Below are positions 48,437 to 61,326 of a DNA stretch of 64,000 nucleotides, piece by piece. The notes below the pieces were generated by a model that was not told the DNA's origin, searched no databases, and was given only the letters and a program-made list of their open reading frames with translations. Position 1 is the first letter of the stretch. The number at the start of each line of letters is the position of its first letter. The translations under genes were made by a program, and so were the position numbers. Source of the stretch: Hydractinia symbiolongicarpus (taxonomy: Eukaryota; Cnidaria; Hydrozoa; Anthoathecata; Hydractiniidae). The stretch covers positions 10,753,501 to 10,817,500 of the forward strand of contig NC_079880.1 in assembly GCF_029227915.1 (NCBI RefSeq), given 5' to 3'.

Positions 48437-51305
48437 TTATTCATCAGCGCAGTCAAATCCTGTGTTTACTTCGCTTGGACATCTCTGTGTGCCTTGAGAT
48501 GCGGTTGGCTCTGATGGTAAGGTGTAAATAGCTTGTTCCTCACTAGTTTGCCCATTGCATAATGTTGTGTTTTTAGAATCTTCACTACAAGTTGGCTTGC
48601 TTTCGTTGCTGATAACGCGTCTTGTTAAAAGCTCACCTGAAAAATAAGGATAATAGTTTTTTGTTTTGTCTTTACGAAACATAAAATTAATTATTTTAAT
48701 TAAGTTCCTAACAGTATAAACTAAAATTTACTTTTTCGGATGCAAGTAAATTCCGATGGGAAGAGAAGCGCTATTGATATCAAACCAATCAAAGCACATG
48801 TGCCAGGAACTGCGGTTTGAACAACTTTTGAAAACACTTCACAGTCTTCACACGTAACCCTAAGAAAGAAACAAACAAATAAATTAAAAAAATATGTAAT
48901 TTAGGTAAAATATTTTATTGACTCTATAGACTGACAGACATGCGTAATCATTCCTTTAAGTGAGAATTGAGAATGTAACCAATCAATTACTGAACTCAAA
49001 ATGTGGACTTGTCTAAAGAAGAGAAGATAGTTTACAAAATCTATATAAGTGTCAATAATAGCCAATTTCTTCCCAACGATTCTGCTTTTATTACCTACAA
49101 GAACATGTGCGCGTGCGCAAAAAAAGCCCTGCAAAGGTCCATAAACTTCTATAAACATTGTCAAGTCATCTATTGCTTACTTAATGAACTCACCCTGCTG
49201 AAACGCTTGGTTTTAAAGTCTGGATAACAAAGATAACAATTCCCGTTGATAATTTATCTGTAAAGCTCATTGCTGAATAAACAAAAGCACTTGATCTCTA
49301 GATAAATAATACTGTTAGTTGATTTCAATTGCCAGTAAAATTGAATTAAAGTAATAACCAAATAAATACTGTTGCTTTATTTTTGAAATATTTGTTGCTC
49401 TTACCTTATCTGTGCCAACCAACTCAGCCGTTTTAGCCAGCGATGTGACCAATATAATGGAGCTTCCACTCCCAGCCAACCAGGCTGCACCATAGACAGC
49501 TTTCTTGTGCTCTTTAGCAACTGAAAATAACCAAAAACTAGACCCGACGATCATTAAAGCACCCAACACGTACGTCAGCTAAAAATAAATTAAAAAATAA
49601 ATTAAAATAATGTCAACCACAATAAAAAAAAAATTGTATCAATAACAAAAAGATTATGTAGTGTTGTTACCTGACTGCCAATTTTTTTTGTGACGAATTT
49701 CACAAAAAAACTTGTGAAGGATCCAGCAATCAGTACAATCAATGGAAAATATGCAATGGCTTCCTAAAATGAGAGAGAATGCGCAATACCTTTAAGTGAG
49801 TATGTTGTGGTTATGAGGACACGGTCATAGTAACAAAGGGATGACATAATGGCGAGGTTTCTACTCGCTAGGTAGGCAAGTAGACAAACATTATAACATA
49901 GAATAACACTAGGAAGTTTACCTTTTTGAAGTGTAAAGCATCAGTAAGATATAGTGCAAAGTATGATTGGAACACATTGATAGCCAGTCTTGTAGACATA
50001 TACATAAGTGCAGTCTAAAAAAGGTGTCCATAAATAACTTAGCGTATGTCCTTTTGAACAAAAGTGGACTACTTTTGAAGTCGATCTATGTCAACGTCAA
50101 TCGGTTTCTGCTTTTCTCAATTTTATTTTTGAACTATAAAAATACATACCTTATATAATCGAATGTCTTTTAACCAATCCTTCCAAGTTTTGCCTTTACC
50201 GTTATTAATAGCAATAGTTTTGTCAACATCATTAGAACTGGAGCTTTTCACAGATGAAACAGTTTCCTGATTAAAGCTTTTTGTACTGAATCTTTTAAGC
50301 CCACATTTGCCTATTGGTACAAAAGTAACAAATTTAGTTAATTAACAATTTTACAACGTGTAACAAGTCATTATTAATTTTTCGAATTTTTATCATCATT
50401 TTTACAGGCTTTAAACAGGTAAAAGTACTTGGTGGTTACCTGTCTCTTTCTCTATTTCATCCATTTTATGTCGTCTCTCCTTTGTACCGATGTGAAAGAT
50501 TAACGAAAAGACAAATCCAGTACTGACAACAATGAACGCTAATATCTGAATAAAGACATTGTCATTGACATTGTAACTTAGATATGATTAATAACAAAAC
50601 ACGATTCATGCTTTACATCTAAAGATAAATGTTCTACTTACCATAAACTGTTTGGACACAGATGAATCGACATTCTCACCATCTGTTGTGCCTAGCAACA
50701 ACCAGGTTGTTCCATAAACAAATATACCACAAACAAACGTCAATCCTGATCTAAATAAAATGAATAAGAATTAATATGTTCGCAGTTTTTTCAATGTTTT
50801 GGATGATTATACAGCAGGATTTTAGTTTGATTATTTACCTGATAGCATTTAGCTCAACTCTTTGACTTTCTTTGGAAGTAATATCAGGAATCAAAGACAA
50901 ATGAGCGATCTGAGTTGCTGCCCAACCAAATTGAAAAACAATAACGAAGGCAGAGTAGTACACTAGCTTCACTGTCGCTGATGAATTACTGCAGCCGATG
51001 CAAAGATTAAACACAAATGGGAAACTAATCAAAACACATGTCGTTCCAATGCCATGCCATAACTTTCGTTTACCATACCAGGTTATTTTTGTTTTGTCAC
51101 AACTGTAGCCGATAATTAAAGTAAATAATGCATCCGCCACCTGACCAATTAGCAGTACCAGTCCTGCATTTCTTTCAGATAGTCCAGCTAGCTTGGTCAT
51201 ATATATGAGAACGTAACTAAACCAGCAGTTTGCGCATAAATCATTGAGGATATGACCAACTCCATAGAATATTTTTTGTGTTCGTGGTAGCACCATTTTG
51301 TCCAT
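48437..51305 (-). CDS. MFSD12: Major facilitator superfamily transporter MFSD12
   Basis: MFSD12 is a lysosome- and melanosome-associated MFS protein needed for cystine or cysteine import into those organelles in vertebrates. Exons 5' to 3': 51305-50839, 50750-50642, 50545-50440, 50310-50150, 50014-49922, 49763-49671, 49578-49405, 49297-49194, 48859-48732, 48636-48437. Total 1635 nt, 544 residues, every junction in phase. Landmarks: start YGVGHILNDLCANCWFSYVL, the loop GYSCDKTKITWYGKRKLWHG, GWAATQIAHLSLIPDI, a central Lys/Ser-rich cytoplasmic loop with WKDWLKD, TALMYMSTRLAINVFQSYFA, then ELVGTDKRSSAFVYSAMSFT and a last pair of membrane spans. About twelve membrane segments are expected. The Ser- and Thr-rich C-terminal tail of about 70 residues is not conserved and makes it longer than the human protein. 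Confidence 0.94.
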
Positions 51306-52978
51306 ATCTTAACTTCACCTGTTAAATCAATCAAATATTTGTGAAACAGTTTTTGTGGATAATATATCAAATAAAGATATATTCCTCGCAAAGCAAGTTC
51401 ACGTGTTTTAAATGCGAAAGCTGACACTAGGCGTGAGAACGAATGATTGAATAATAGTTTTCAGAGGATTGGTTTGTTACCTAAATAGCAACCGAGGTGA
51501 ATTAACAATGCTTATACTATGAATTAACAACAAAATTATCCAAACAATATCTTAAACAATGGATCAGTGAGAGTTCTGCTTACGACATAAGCTTTAACTT
51601 GGTTATCTTTTAAAATTACATTCTGGTGAGGCTAGCTTCTGTTTGGAGAGATGACGCTATAAAGAAACTGTCAAAACAGTTATATTTTGTGCTAGACAGT
51701 GCAAATTCAGCTTCCGTGAATAAAGAGTGCTGCGGAAAAGGTTTGGTAAAAAAAAACAGAAAACTTACGCTAATACAAATTAACCTTTTCTCACGCATTT
51801 TGTTAACAAAGAATAGTGAAATAGAATTTTGATTTTTAAATTTTAAAAGAACAATTCAAATACTTTTTTCTTTTAAACAGTGCTATTTTAGGGCGTTAGC
51901 AGGACAAAGAAGAAAAAATTGTTCTCATAAGCAAAAACAAAAGTGCTTAATTATTTTCTTGAGTTTCTTCTATGGTAACCAAGCGTCACGAAGTTACATA
52001 TTTCTTCAAATGTTGACGTCAGTTGTTGAAAATGGCTCATTAAAGATTTTAACCTAAATTCACTTCCCCATCCCCCACCCCTTAACCACTCTCAATAACC
52101 ATTCTAAATAAGAAAAATTTTTTTTTTTGCTTTTTTCCACACTTGTTTTGATATTTTGTGAATGTAAGATTCATCATTTTACGTCAACGTCATAAGAAGT
52201 TAAAATAGCTGCGAGTAGGCCCTAAGGTCAATACTAACTAATTCATGGTTTAGGTGTCGGTGAAATGGGCTAGAAGAATGGAGCGTTGGATTATCACCAG
52301 ATCTAGGAAGATGCCCTGGAAGTAACCGCCCTTTACGGCCCTTAGACGGTTCAAACTGTATAAAGCCTGGCTCCTTCATTTAGCATTTTCACGACGCTAA
52401 TTGCGTTACTAATTTGTGTATATTTAACGGCTGATACAAGAATTTAAATACATTGGTGTTGCACGTCGAAAGGGATAGAAAATCTTGTGTACGAGGTCAG
52501 CAAAATATTTGTCACTTAAAGGACTCTTGAGTTGAATGCTAGATAAAAGTAAGCGGTGCTTTTGCGAACGCAAGCGAAAAAAACCCCAAAAATTCAGAAT
52601 AAAAAAAATTAACAAAAGTAAATTTATTTTTTGTCAGTCACATCTTGTGTTTAACAATGAACGTTTGTTCTTTGAAAGATTCTTGGGTAGCATCGACCGC
52701 TCTTGAAAGAAAAATATCCTGAATAAAAATAGATGTATAAATTCACCATATATGTCTGGAGATATTGAAGAAACACGAAAGTGATATGCTATCGGAAGTT
52801 GGAGTTCATATAATACAGTAATACATAGATTGTTGTTTATTTCTTCGTCACCCGCCATCTTTGTTGTTGTTAACATTTTACTTTTTTTGTTACGTCATTT
52901 CGTGTTTTCATTAGACATTGCGTCACCTGTGAAAGTGCATCGGATGAACGTTTTGTTTCCATTAGGAAGCTTGTATTT
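51306..52978. other. Intergenic, upstream of MFSD12
   Basis: Short ORFs without domains; no gene recognised. Confidence 0.5.
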
Positions 52979-53034
52979 ATGTTTGTGCATATTTGTGCAT
53001 ATTTGTGCATATTTGTGCATATTTGTGCATATTA
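52979..53034 (+). repeat. Minisatellite, 11-bp unit (TTTGTGCATAT), five copies
   Basis: The first copy is slightly changed (TTTATGTTTG). No coding role. Confidence 0.9.
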
Positions 53035-53390
53035 CACTACGTGACGATTTGGGAGGGGGGATATAGCATGTACTGAATAAGTATTGTGAGAAAAAAAATG
53101 GTTTTCATGAAACTTTATGAACCTTGAAATAAATCTTTAAATAATTTTGGCTTACAACATTCCGCAAAAGTCTGATGTTGTGTATTGCTATATCAAACGT
53201 TTTAAAAATTTATGTAATATTTTTTTATCTTATACGCTAGCCACACAGTTGGTACTTGAACTCGGTTGTGCATCATTCGGTGTTAGTGGAAGGTATTTCG
53301 CAAGGAGGACATAAGTCTCGCCCTCGTGGTATGCTGCAAAAGGGGTAGTATTCTCGCCTCTTCTACTACATGTGCTAGCGAAATAGCATC
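53035..53390. other. Spacer, no gene seen
   Basis: The stretch just before the tRNA-like sequence may be part of the same SINE. Confidence 0.4.
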
Positions 53391-53454
53391 GGATCAATAG
53401 CGGAGACGGTAGAGAAATCACACAGAGTTTGTGGGTTCAGGTCCCACCCGATCC
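53391..53454 (+). mobile_element. tRNA-like sequence (SINE or tRNA pseudogene)
   Basis: GGATC and GATCC ends can pair. TAGCGGAGACGG fits the A box (TRGYNNARNNGG). GTGGG TTCAGGT CCCAC forms a T-arm-like hairpin with a B box close to consensus. TTTT follows at 53456. At 64 bases, with a weak anticodon region and acceptor mismatches, it is unlikely to be a working tRNA. Confidence 0.5.
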
Positions 53455-54499
53455 ATTTTCTTTGCAACACTTGGGAAGCTAACGTGCATGTTTATTGTAC
53501 GAAATACGATTTTTTCATAGATGTACGAAGGTAAGGGTTTATTCTTTACTTTATCAACAACCTTTTAATGAAGGACGATGAATAGCCAAAGTTTAAGGAC
53601 AAAATTCAACTTTTAATTTTAGGTGGTAGTAAATTGCCCCTTTAAATTCGTTTGGTGTATTATTTCCCTTTTTTGTTACGTAAAAAATGGCGGTATTTGG
53701 GAATAACGTACTAAATAGAAAACTACCACCAAAATAGAGATCTATTGAATGTCTTCATATGAAGAACAAAAATAGTAACATCACTAGCCATCAAATATCT
53801 TTTTTACATATATTCAGGTTTATCCGCAAACTGTTCTGAAACATGAAATAAGATTAGATAGCAATTGACAAGGCCATTGCTATCTATTATCCAATATCCA
53901 TGAAACAGGCTAATGCACTGTAGCTACATAAAGGATTTCAGTTACAGCTATCTAGTATTTTGACTACATTTAAATCATGAACAACATGCCATTTATTATG
54001 TATATACTTGCTGACTAAAATGGTAAATCATCCCACAAATCATATCAAATAAAAATGTTGCTTAACTGTGCAGTCACTTAAGTAATATTAATCTGCGCCA
54101 GACACATTTAATTTTATAATATTTTTGGAAAAAAATAATAACTTGAAAGATCCGTTTTTAATCGTTCATCAGACATTCATCTTTTGATCGCCCTCTTTGT
54201 CGTTTCCAACATGTTCCTAGCAACAAATAAAAGCATAACAATTACTGTTGTCTAGATGGAAGGCTAGTTTTCCGTTTATTTTTGTTTACTGTTTTCCCTA
54301 CATTCTTATTCTGTTCTGTTTCTCTTTTCAATGTACATTCCATTGTTGTTTAATTATTCTGTATTTACTTTCAGACATTCAATGATGTGTTTCGTCAAAT
54401 CATTTATTCCACATTCACACTGTATATTCTTGTCTATTTGTTTCCAATATGAATCATCTCCAGTTTTCTTCTTATGGTATTGAGCCTTTTCTACTCCTA
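53455..54499. other. Intergenic, no gene seen
   Basis: No recognisable coding exon; nearest feature is the retrotransposon to the right. Confidence 0.5.
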
Positions 54500-57400
54500 T
54501 TTCATCTGCGTTTTCCTTCATAGTTTTTTATTCTTCTGATGTCTCACCTTTCTCATTGCTGCTTCCTTTTCTTCCACTTTCCTTTGTAGTTTCTCTCTCA
54601 TGTTTTTCTTGATCCTCTTTATTCCATTCTACTTTTGTCATTATCGTCACATTTTTTAGTTCCATTCCAATCTTTTTTGCAATTTTTTCTGTTTCCCTAT
54701 ACCATCCTTCCTGTCCATTCTCTTTCTGATCTTTGATTATCTGCTTTGCAAGCCTTTCATCACTAGACTGCATCATACTTTCATAAAGCATCCTAAGTGA
54801 AGCATGATAAATATTTCTTTTCTCCATTGTCCATAACCCTAGTTCTTTTAGTGATTCCTCATATGGTGTTGCTTCTGGCAGTTTTAGCAGCCTTTTAACT
54901 ATTTTTGCCTGTATTCCCTCATGCTTCTTTTTCTGCTTTTCAGGTATATGTGTCCAACATTCCAAATTGTATACCAGGGAGCTAACCACTGCTTTTCATA
55001 AACTAACATTCTTGTTTCTGTTGACATTTTCCCTATTCTTTCTTTTGGTATTTACTAACCTTTACTATTGCCTTCATTTGCCTCCCCACTTCATTCATTT
55101 AGTTCTCCACAGTGCCACCGATCCAATTCCTCAAGTATTTGTATTTTCGATTCTGTCTATTCCTCCTTTTTGCGTCTTTATTTCTATATTATTGTTCATT
55201 TCTTCCTTTTTGCCTGCATTTATAATAAATAATTTAACTTTTCTGTATTGAAAACAAATTTTTAGTGATCTGTTCTTGTTCATTATTACCAGCCAGTTGT
55301 CTTTTGTGGATCTTTCTTTTCTGTTTCCATTTGGGTGCTTATTTATTTCCAATGTGTCCTGTACATCCTCCAGTACAATCTTTTCAAAACATTTTCCACG
55401 ATAGTTGTACCATCCTTCACCATCCTCTGCTTTTCTTCGCTTTAGCGTTTTTTCTACTGTTTTTCCTCAATTTTCATTGGTTGTTTGTTTTTCTGCCTAG
55501 TTTACTATGTCCTTAACAATTCGTCTCACTTTCAATCTGTATTTCCTCCTCTGTTTATCTTGTTGATTTTGCAAATAATTGTTGCAAAAATTGTTCAAGT
55601 ACTTCTTTGATTTCCTCAGGTTCTGATCTCACTATACTTTTTCCGTCTCTTACTTCCGTTGTTGTTTTTTTCCTCTCCAATTCAACTTCCGTTTGAATTC
55701 CCAAAAACTTCCTTCTTTCAGACTCCTTCATTTTTTCTTAACTCTTCTACCACCTTTTGGATTTTTCTGGCACAACGTCCTCACTTCTCCTCATATATGT
55801 GGAAGTTTATTAATTTTAATCTGCTATTGGTAATTGTGTTTCCTTCTTTCTTCTTTAGATTTTTCTTAGACCTCATTAGCTGGTGGTTTGGTTATCTTTC
55901 TTCTCATTTATCTTGGTTTGACATATCTTCATTATATTGAAAATGTCTTTTTTCCCTTTGTCATATCTTTTCTGAATAGTCATTCCTACCCCTTCTAGCT
56001 TTCTCCTTTTCTGTTTTTTGTTGATCATTTTTTTTTAAACATATCTGTGTATCCTTTGTAGCGTTTTCTTGTGATCAACAATTTTTGTTTCATTCTATCC
56101 TCATTCTGTTTTCCATTCTGTTGTTTCAATAATAGCTTTATGATCACTGTAAACTTCTCTTGTCTGTTCTCCTTCTCTTACTATGTGGTATGGTGTAGGT
56201 TCTTCCTTTTCATCTATTTTGCACACTTTAACATTTTCCTTTTCTTTTTCTTCTATTATTACATAGTCAATCGTCGACACCTTTTCTTTATCCTTTCTTG
56301 TCCATACTTCTTCAGCCACTTTCAGTGTGTTTACAATATTTAACTCCTCTTCACCATTTCAATTAGTTTTCATCCCCCATTGTCGAGTTCTTTGCTCCCA
56401 CCTTGTATTTCCTCGCCTATCTTTGCATTGAAATCTTCCATCACAAGTAATTTATCCCCATTGTCCAGTCTTTTAATTCTGTCATCTTGGTTTTGTCCCC
56501 TGTGGTGCGTACATCACTCCTATCTTATATTTCGTTTTTGTTTCAATTTGTACCCGCAGACTTTCAAGGTCCTTTGCCTCTTCTTCTTTGTCTTTTTAAA
56601 ATCTTTTCTTTAATGCTATTAGTACTCTCCCCTCCTTTGCTGTTCCTGTCTTTTCTTATTACTGTGTATCCTTCCATGCCGATGTTCTGTTGTTCATACA
56701 AGTGTGTCTCAGCTATACCGATTATATCTGGTTTTTAATTTTCTATTATCTCCTTAATTCTTTCTATTTTTGATTTTAGTGTCCTCTTATGTATACAAAA
56801 TATGTTTTTATTAGCTGCAGGTTTTTTTCATTATCTTTTTTTGTCCTATTTTGTTTTCTTATTCTTTCCATGTTTTTTTGTCCGCTACTGATCCATTGCT
56901 GTGTGATACCTTCGTGCTTTTATTTGCTTCGTCATTCCTGCTGGATAAAAATTCTGTTCCTGGGTCTATTTTTCTTTTCTATTTCTCGTTTCATTCATTC
57001 TGTTATCTTCTCGATTATCCAATTTTCCATATCTATCGATATTCATTTTTTGTTGTGTTTTTAATGAAATTTTTATTCCACTCATACTCTTTCTTCCTCT
57101 TGACCAATGGTCTTTCTTTTTCTATCTCCTTTATCTGGTCTTTCTTCTTTATTTCTCCTACTCTTGTGGAGAAACTTGCAGTTTTGTCCATATCTACACT
57201 TGTTATCTTTGTCCCATCTTAATATTGCTGATTCATTATGGCTAAATCTACAATTAGTTCTTGTGCATTTCCCCTAAAGGTTCCATGTGCACAGTTTCTC
57301 ATGCTTGAATTTAAATCTTTCTCCATATCTGTATCTCTGACCTTTAGCATATGTTATGCATATTTTGTTCTCCTCTCCTCCACTCTTTCCCGCTCATCTC

Positions 57401-58100
57401 TGTACTCTTTGCATACCCCTTCTAAAAAGTAGTATATATCTTCTTCTTTATCATTTTCTTCCATTTGTGTCATGAATTTAAATGTTTTCTCAATTTCTAA
57501 CCCACCCACTGCATGCGTCGCACTGTATTGCTTTTGAATTGACTTCTTTGTCACATTTTCTGCACTTGACACCTGCTGTGTCCTTTGTCATTACCATTAC
57601 CATGGCTGGACGTATGGTTAATTGTTCCTCCTCTGCTTCATTCTTCACTCTACTATTTTCTTTTATTTTCACTGCTGCTCTTTCTACTTCTTCACTTGCT
57701 CCTCCTCCTTCTAATTCTTTTTTCTCTTCCTCTATGTTGACCTCTTTTTTGTTTTCTGTTCTCATTTCTCCATGTTCTACAAATTCTTCTGTTTTCCTCC
57801 TTGTCCTAAACTTTTTAAACACTTATCCTTTTATATTAGTGACTTGCTACTCCCAGTACATACATTCCTACTTTTTTCCCTTTTTTTATTTTGCATAAAA
57901 AGGTATTTTTCTTTACTTCTACCTAACTGCTCCTTGATTGTAAACTTTCTACTCAAGCTTATTCCTTTTGCTGCACTAAACACAAATGTAAATACAGGAA
58001 GAAGTTCCACATCAAAATGCAGTGATCCAAACAGTATATTTACCTGATAACTGCATACAAAGTTCCAAACTAAGTATACAGCTGTTCCGGTCGCTTACGC
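54500..58100 (-). mobile_element. Degenerate non-LTR retrotransposon with PHD, CCCH and AP endonuclease
   Basis: Read on the minus strand. Near 57570-57490 is a PHD-like zinc motif (CRKCDKEVNSKAIQCDACSG, then W). At about 57340-57160 are CCCH fingers (CTWNL, stop, GKCTRTNCRFSH, then CRYGQNCKFLH) preceded by a decayed one. At about 56790-56100 is an apurinic-type endonuclease: KPDIIGIAETHL, GYTVIRKDRNSKGG, then IDYVI and SDHKAI. The reverse-transcriptase core is mostly lost; traces (KLFIINAGKK) lie near 55230. The C-terminal region remains open at 54989-54528 (SSLVYNLECWT, KIVKRLLKLPEATPYEESL). Stops and frameshifts throughout show it is dead. Its purine-rich sense strand makes the plus strand strikingly pyrimidine-rich. 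Confidence 0.85.
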
Positions 58101-58953
58101 TACAATCTAAACTTTCTTCTGTTCTTAATTAACTTTCGAATTACTTCTTTTCCCCTCCTTCTCTCTTTCTTCGTCTTGTACAAAACTGTTTTGACTTTTT
58201 TAACCCAATCTCACACAACTACGACCGGCATGTTTTTAATTTTGAAATTACTGCTTATCAAGTTTAGTTTATTTGGTTAAAAATATTTCACCGAATCGGG
58301 ACGACCGTGGAAGGCTAGAAACACCTGGAATGTTATAAAGTTCAAAATTGGTTCAAGGTTCAAACACCAACCGAGTGTCTAAAAAATTTTATAAACTATT
58401 CAAGGGAATTTTGCTGTTAAAATTTAGCTGCCATGGCAACAAACGAGTTTATACCTCAAAATATCTTGTTCTTATAAAAGTGCTATTGACACTGTATCAA
58501 AATTTGGTATAAGTCTATTTTTTTAAAAGAACTAGAAAATTTGATAGATGTCCTTCCTCCACATTATTATTTTTTTACTTTTTCGCCATACTTAGCCTAT
58601 AGATCTCGAAAAAGTTCTAATAAAAAGGATAAAATGCTTATTTTGCATTGAAAAGTCCTAAAGTCGCAGTTGTATATAGCTACTTTACAAGTTTATACTT
58701 AATGTTGTTATTCTATTTTCTGTTTGCTTATTTTCAGGTGTGTTTTTAAAAATCTTTTTTTACTGTAAGTAAGATTTGTTGGTCCAGTACAACAAACAGA
58801 ACAGGGCTACCCAGCTCTGCTAAGCTAGAGAGAGCTTATATAATTATCTGTCTCTTTGAACTTATTTAGTACTGCTGTAATAATATATCACACTTTTCAG
58901 TATTCTTTAAATATCATTCAAGATGAAATTTATTTAACGAGCTTGAATTTGTT
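58101..58953. other. Spacer between the LINE and SINE, no gene seen
   Basis: No coding exon recognised. Confidence 0.5.
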
Positions 58954-59186
58954 AGTAAGTAATGGAAAGCTTTAACGTACTTGGGGATTCCATCCTAACG
59001 GCTGGCTCTTCCCTCCCCTCCGACTGTAACTATGTTACATTACCGTCAGAGATACCTATAGCATTGCTCTAACTTGCTTGTCTGCCAATTGACGGTGAGT
59101 AGATAGCGCAAGATGGGCTGACAACACTACACCTGAAACCTTATGAGTATAAGCCGAATGTACTACCACTACACCATCTCCGTCAT
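58954..59186 (-). mobile_element. tRNA-derived SINE, copy in inverse orientation
   Basis: The minus strand begins ACGGAGATGGTGTAGTGGTA and shares GGTTTCAGGT, AGTGTTGTCAG, GGCAGACAAGCAAGTTAGAG, GGTAATGTAACATAG and GTTAGGATGGAAT, in order, with the copy at 60322-60554. About 233 bp long. Confidence 0.85.
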
Positions 59187-60294
59187 ATGCTAACACGTGG
59201 ACCTAATTATTGTAAAATTATGTTAGTGTTTCATGATTGGGCGAAATAACAGTCGAAACATTATCTTTACGTTATAGCTCCGAGTAAACAGATCAGTGTC
59301 GAAACACCATGCACTAGGGAAGCTTCTCGATACAATATAATACGATACAATCTTTCTCTTTTTATTATATTATTACTAGCTACTTTTACTTAACGAAATG
59401 TCAAACGTTTAATTAATTTTCGAATAAAGTTTTTATAAAATTTTCAAAAGTATTCATGAACTTGGAAAAGAACATAACAGTGAGATATTAACAAAATACA
59501 GGCGTTCAAAAACAAAAATACAATAGTAAAAAAAAATCTCTTTATTGTGGGCACACACTTTACAAAAACACAAAACAAAAAACAAACTTCAAAACAAAAA
59601 ATGCTATTTAGTTGAAAAACATATTATAATTCCATACAGAGCAAATATGAAAACAACTTTTGCCGCATTGTTGCATTCATTTGATTGTTGATCGTTTCCT
59701 GTCTGTATACTTATTAAATTTGGTGCCATCTCATCATAACAAACTTTAGGAGTTTAAAAATATTACCACTTATCTGTTCACTCATTGTCATTGAATAATA
59801 TAAATATTACAATGTCATGAACAAGTGAGTTTATTCTAGTCCATTTTTTTTAACAGCTACAGCTGTCGTCCACGGACAATGATCGAAATAATCTTTGGTT
59901 ATTTATTTGTTGAGAAGATAATTAAAAGATCGAAATTAATAGAAATTAGCCAATCTGTGGGTCTAGGTGGAAACAATAGATCGATTAAAATCTTTTTTTT
60001 CTTTTTAAAGTTTTTCTTTTGGTACTTTGCCTCGCTATCCAAAGTGCGGTTAACCATATTTGTTAAAGTTGATAGAGTTTCGGTTTATGATTTTTTTTAT
60101 TATTCAATAAGACCATTCTTCTATCTGTGGTTTATTATCTCATGCTTACGGACCGCCTAAATGCGTGTACCCTTAGAGCCATTTGGTTTTTAAATTAATT
60201 GAAAATTGAAAATCAAAAATAGTTGCTAACACTTTCTTTACAGGACATTTTATCAGTATAATTCTGTAAGTTACTGCTGTCGCTTAGTACCTTA
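59187..60294. other. Spacer between the inverted SINE copies
   Basis: No gene. One open frame near 59879 has a hydrophobic, Phe-rich composition and no domain; it is probably chance. Confidence 0.5.
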
Positions 60295-60320
60295 GCTGTA
60301 CTGTACTGTACTGTACTGTA
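60295..60320 (+). repeat. (CTGTA)n pentanucleotide repeat
   Basis: Four to five copies of CTGTA directly abutting the head of the SINE at 60322. Confidence 0.85.
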
Positions 60321-60321
60321 C

Positions 60322-60554
60322 CTTAGCGGAGATGGTGTAGCGGTAGTGCATTCCACTTGTAATCACAAGGTTTCAGGTTCGCACTTTAAACGCAGTGTTG
60401 TCAGACCATTTGGTGCCATCTACCGACCGCCAACCGGTTTGTGTGGCAGACAAGCAAGTTAGAGCTATACGTTTCTCTGGCAGTAATGTAACATAGGAGC
60501 GAACTGTTAGGATGGAATTCCCAATGACGTTTAAACTTCCCGTTTCTTACTTAC
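60322..60554 (+). mobile_element. tRNA-derived SINE, full copy
   Basis: Head CGGAGATGGTGTAGCGGTAG with an A-box-like segment, B-box-like GGTTTCAGGTTCGCA, and a 160-bp body shared with 58954-59186. The copies face each other across 1.1 kb. Confidence 0.85.
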
Positions 60555-60639
60555 TGTTGAGGGACAATAGGTGTCTAAGAAAAGAAGCGTCCGATTATTG
60601 TCGTATTCAATTGAAAATTCAATTTGAGGGTGTAAATTA

Positions 60640-61020
60640 TCAAAATGTGCTATTAATAAGACGTCTTTCATAAATCTTTCCCAAACCGTGAAAACATGAT
60701 CTGCAGTTGATAAGGCTGTAGTGAACCTGCATATATATTTTAGCTACCACAGAGAAAGTTTGGCCAGCTATAGGCACACCGTCAGTTTGCGTAAAAGAGT
60801 TACAGGCAACTAAATACCATGTTTTCCCAAACACAACTTTTATTAAGGGCAGCTTATCTATAAGGGTGCGTATTTTGTTCTCATACTTATTATCATTTAG
60901 CAGAAATTCTCTAATCATATATAATGTGTCTGTTATCGATACGTTTGTGTGCAGTGAAGTAACGTCAAATGATACCATACACTCGTCGTCCTCGATCCGT
61001 GTGTTTGTGATAAATTTCGA
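60640..61020 (-). mobile_element. Penelope-like element, reverse-transcriptase fragment
   Basis: The minus strand encodes DECMVSFDVTSLHTNVSI, the family motif FDVxSLYTNVP, and later QTDGVPIAGQTFSVVAKIYM, a decayed form of the QxDGVAMGSPLSPxxANIFM block. The flanks lack the rest of the RT and the GIY-YIG endonuclease. Dead fragment. Confidence 0.8.
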
Positions 61021-61326
61021 AAACTGTAACTGTAATTTCTAAGAATGGCAGCAAAATATTTTGATAAATTATACGAAAGAGAACTTGTGCACGAAACAAT
61101 TTGGCGTAATTGAGCTCCCTGTTTATGTGTCTTCCGTTCATCCCTCCTTTAACCTATGTCCATAAAACTTGGCAGAAAGTATATGACGTCATTTTTCTGA
61201 GAGCTATAGCAGAAGTGTTTTTACCACTGACTGTTATGAGTCGATTGGAATGTTTATTGCCTGAATTTTATTTGTTAAAATAGCTCTCATGTTGTTAGGC
61301 TGCCAAACATGCAGGAGATTTGTATA
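61021..61326. other. Spacer, no gene seen
   Basis: May hold more Penelope remains; nothing legible. Confidence 0.4.

Noticed and set aside
53391-53454. Functional tRNA gene
   Set aside because: Too short, weak acceptor pairing, and its head matches local SINEs.
54967-58047. Many Phe- and Ser-rich plus-strand ORFs resembling membrane proteins
   Set aside because: Antisense of the purine-rich LINE coding strand.
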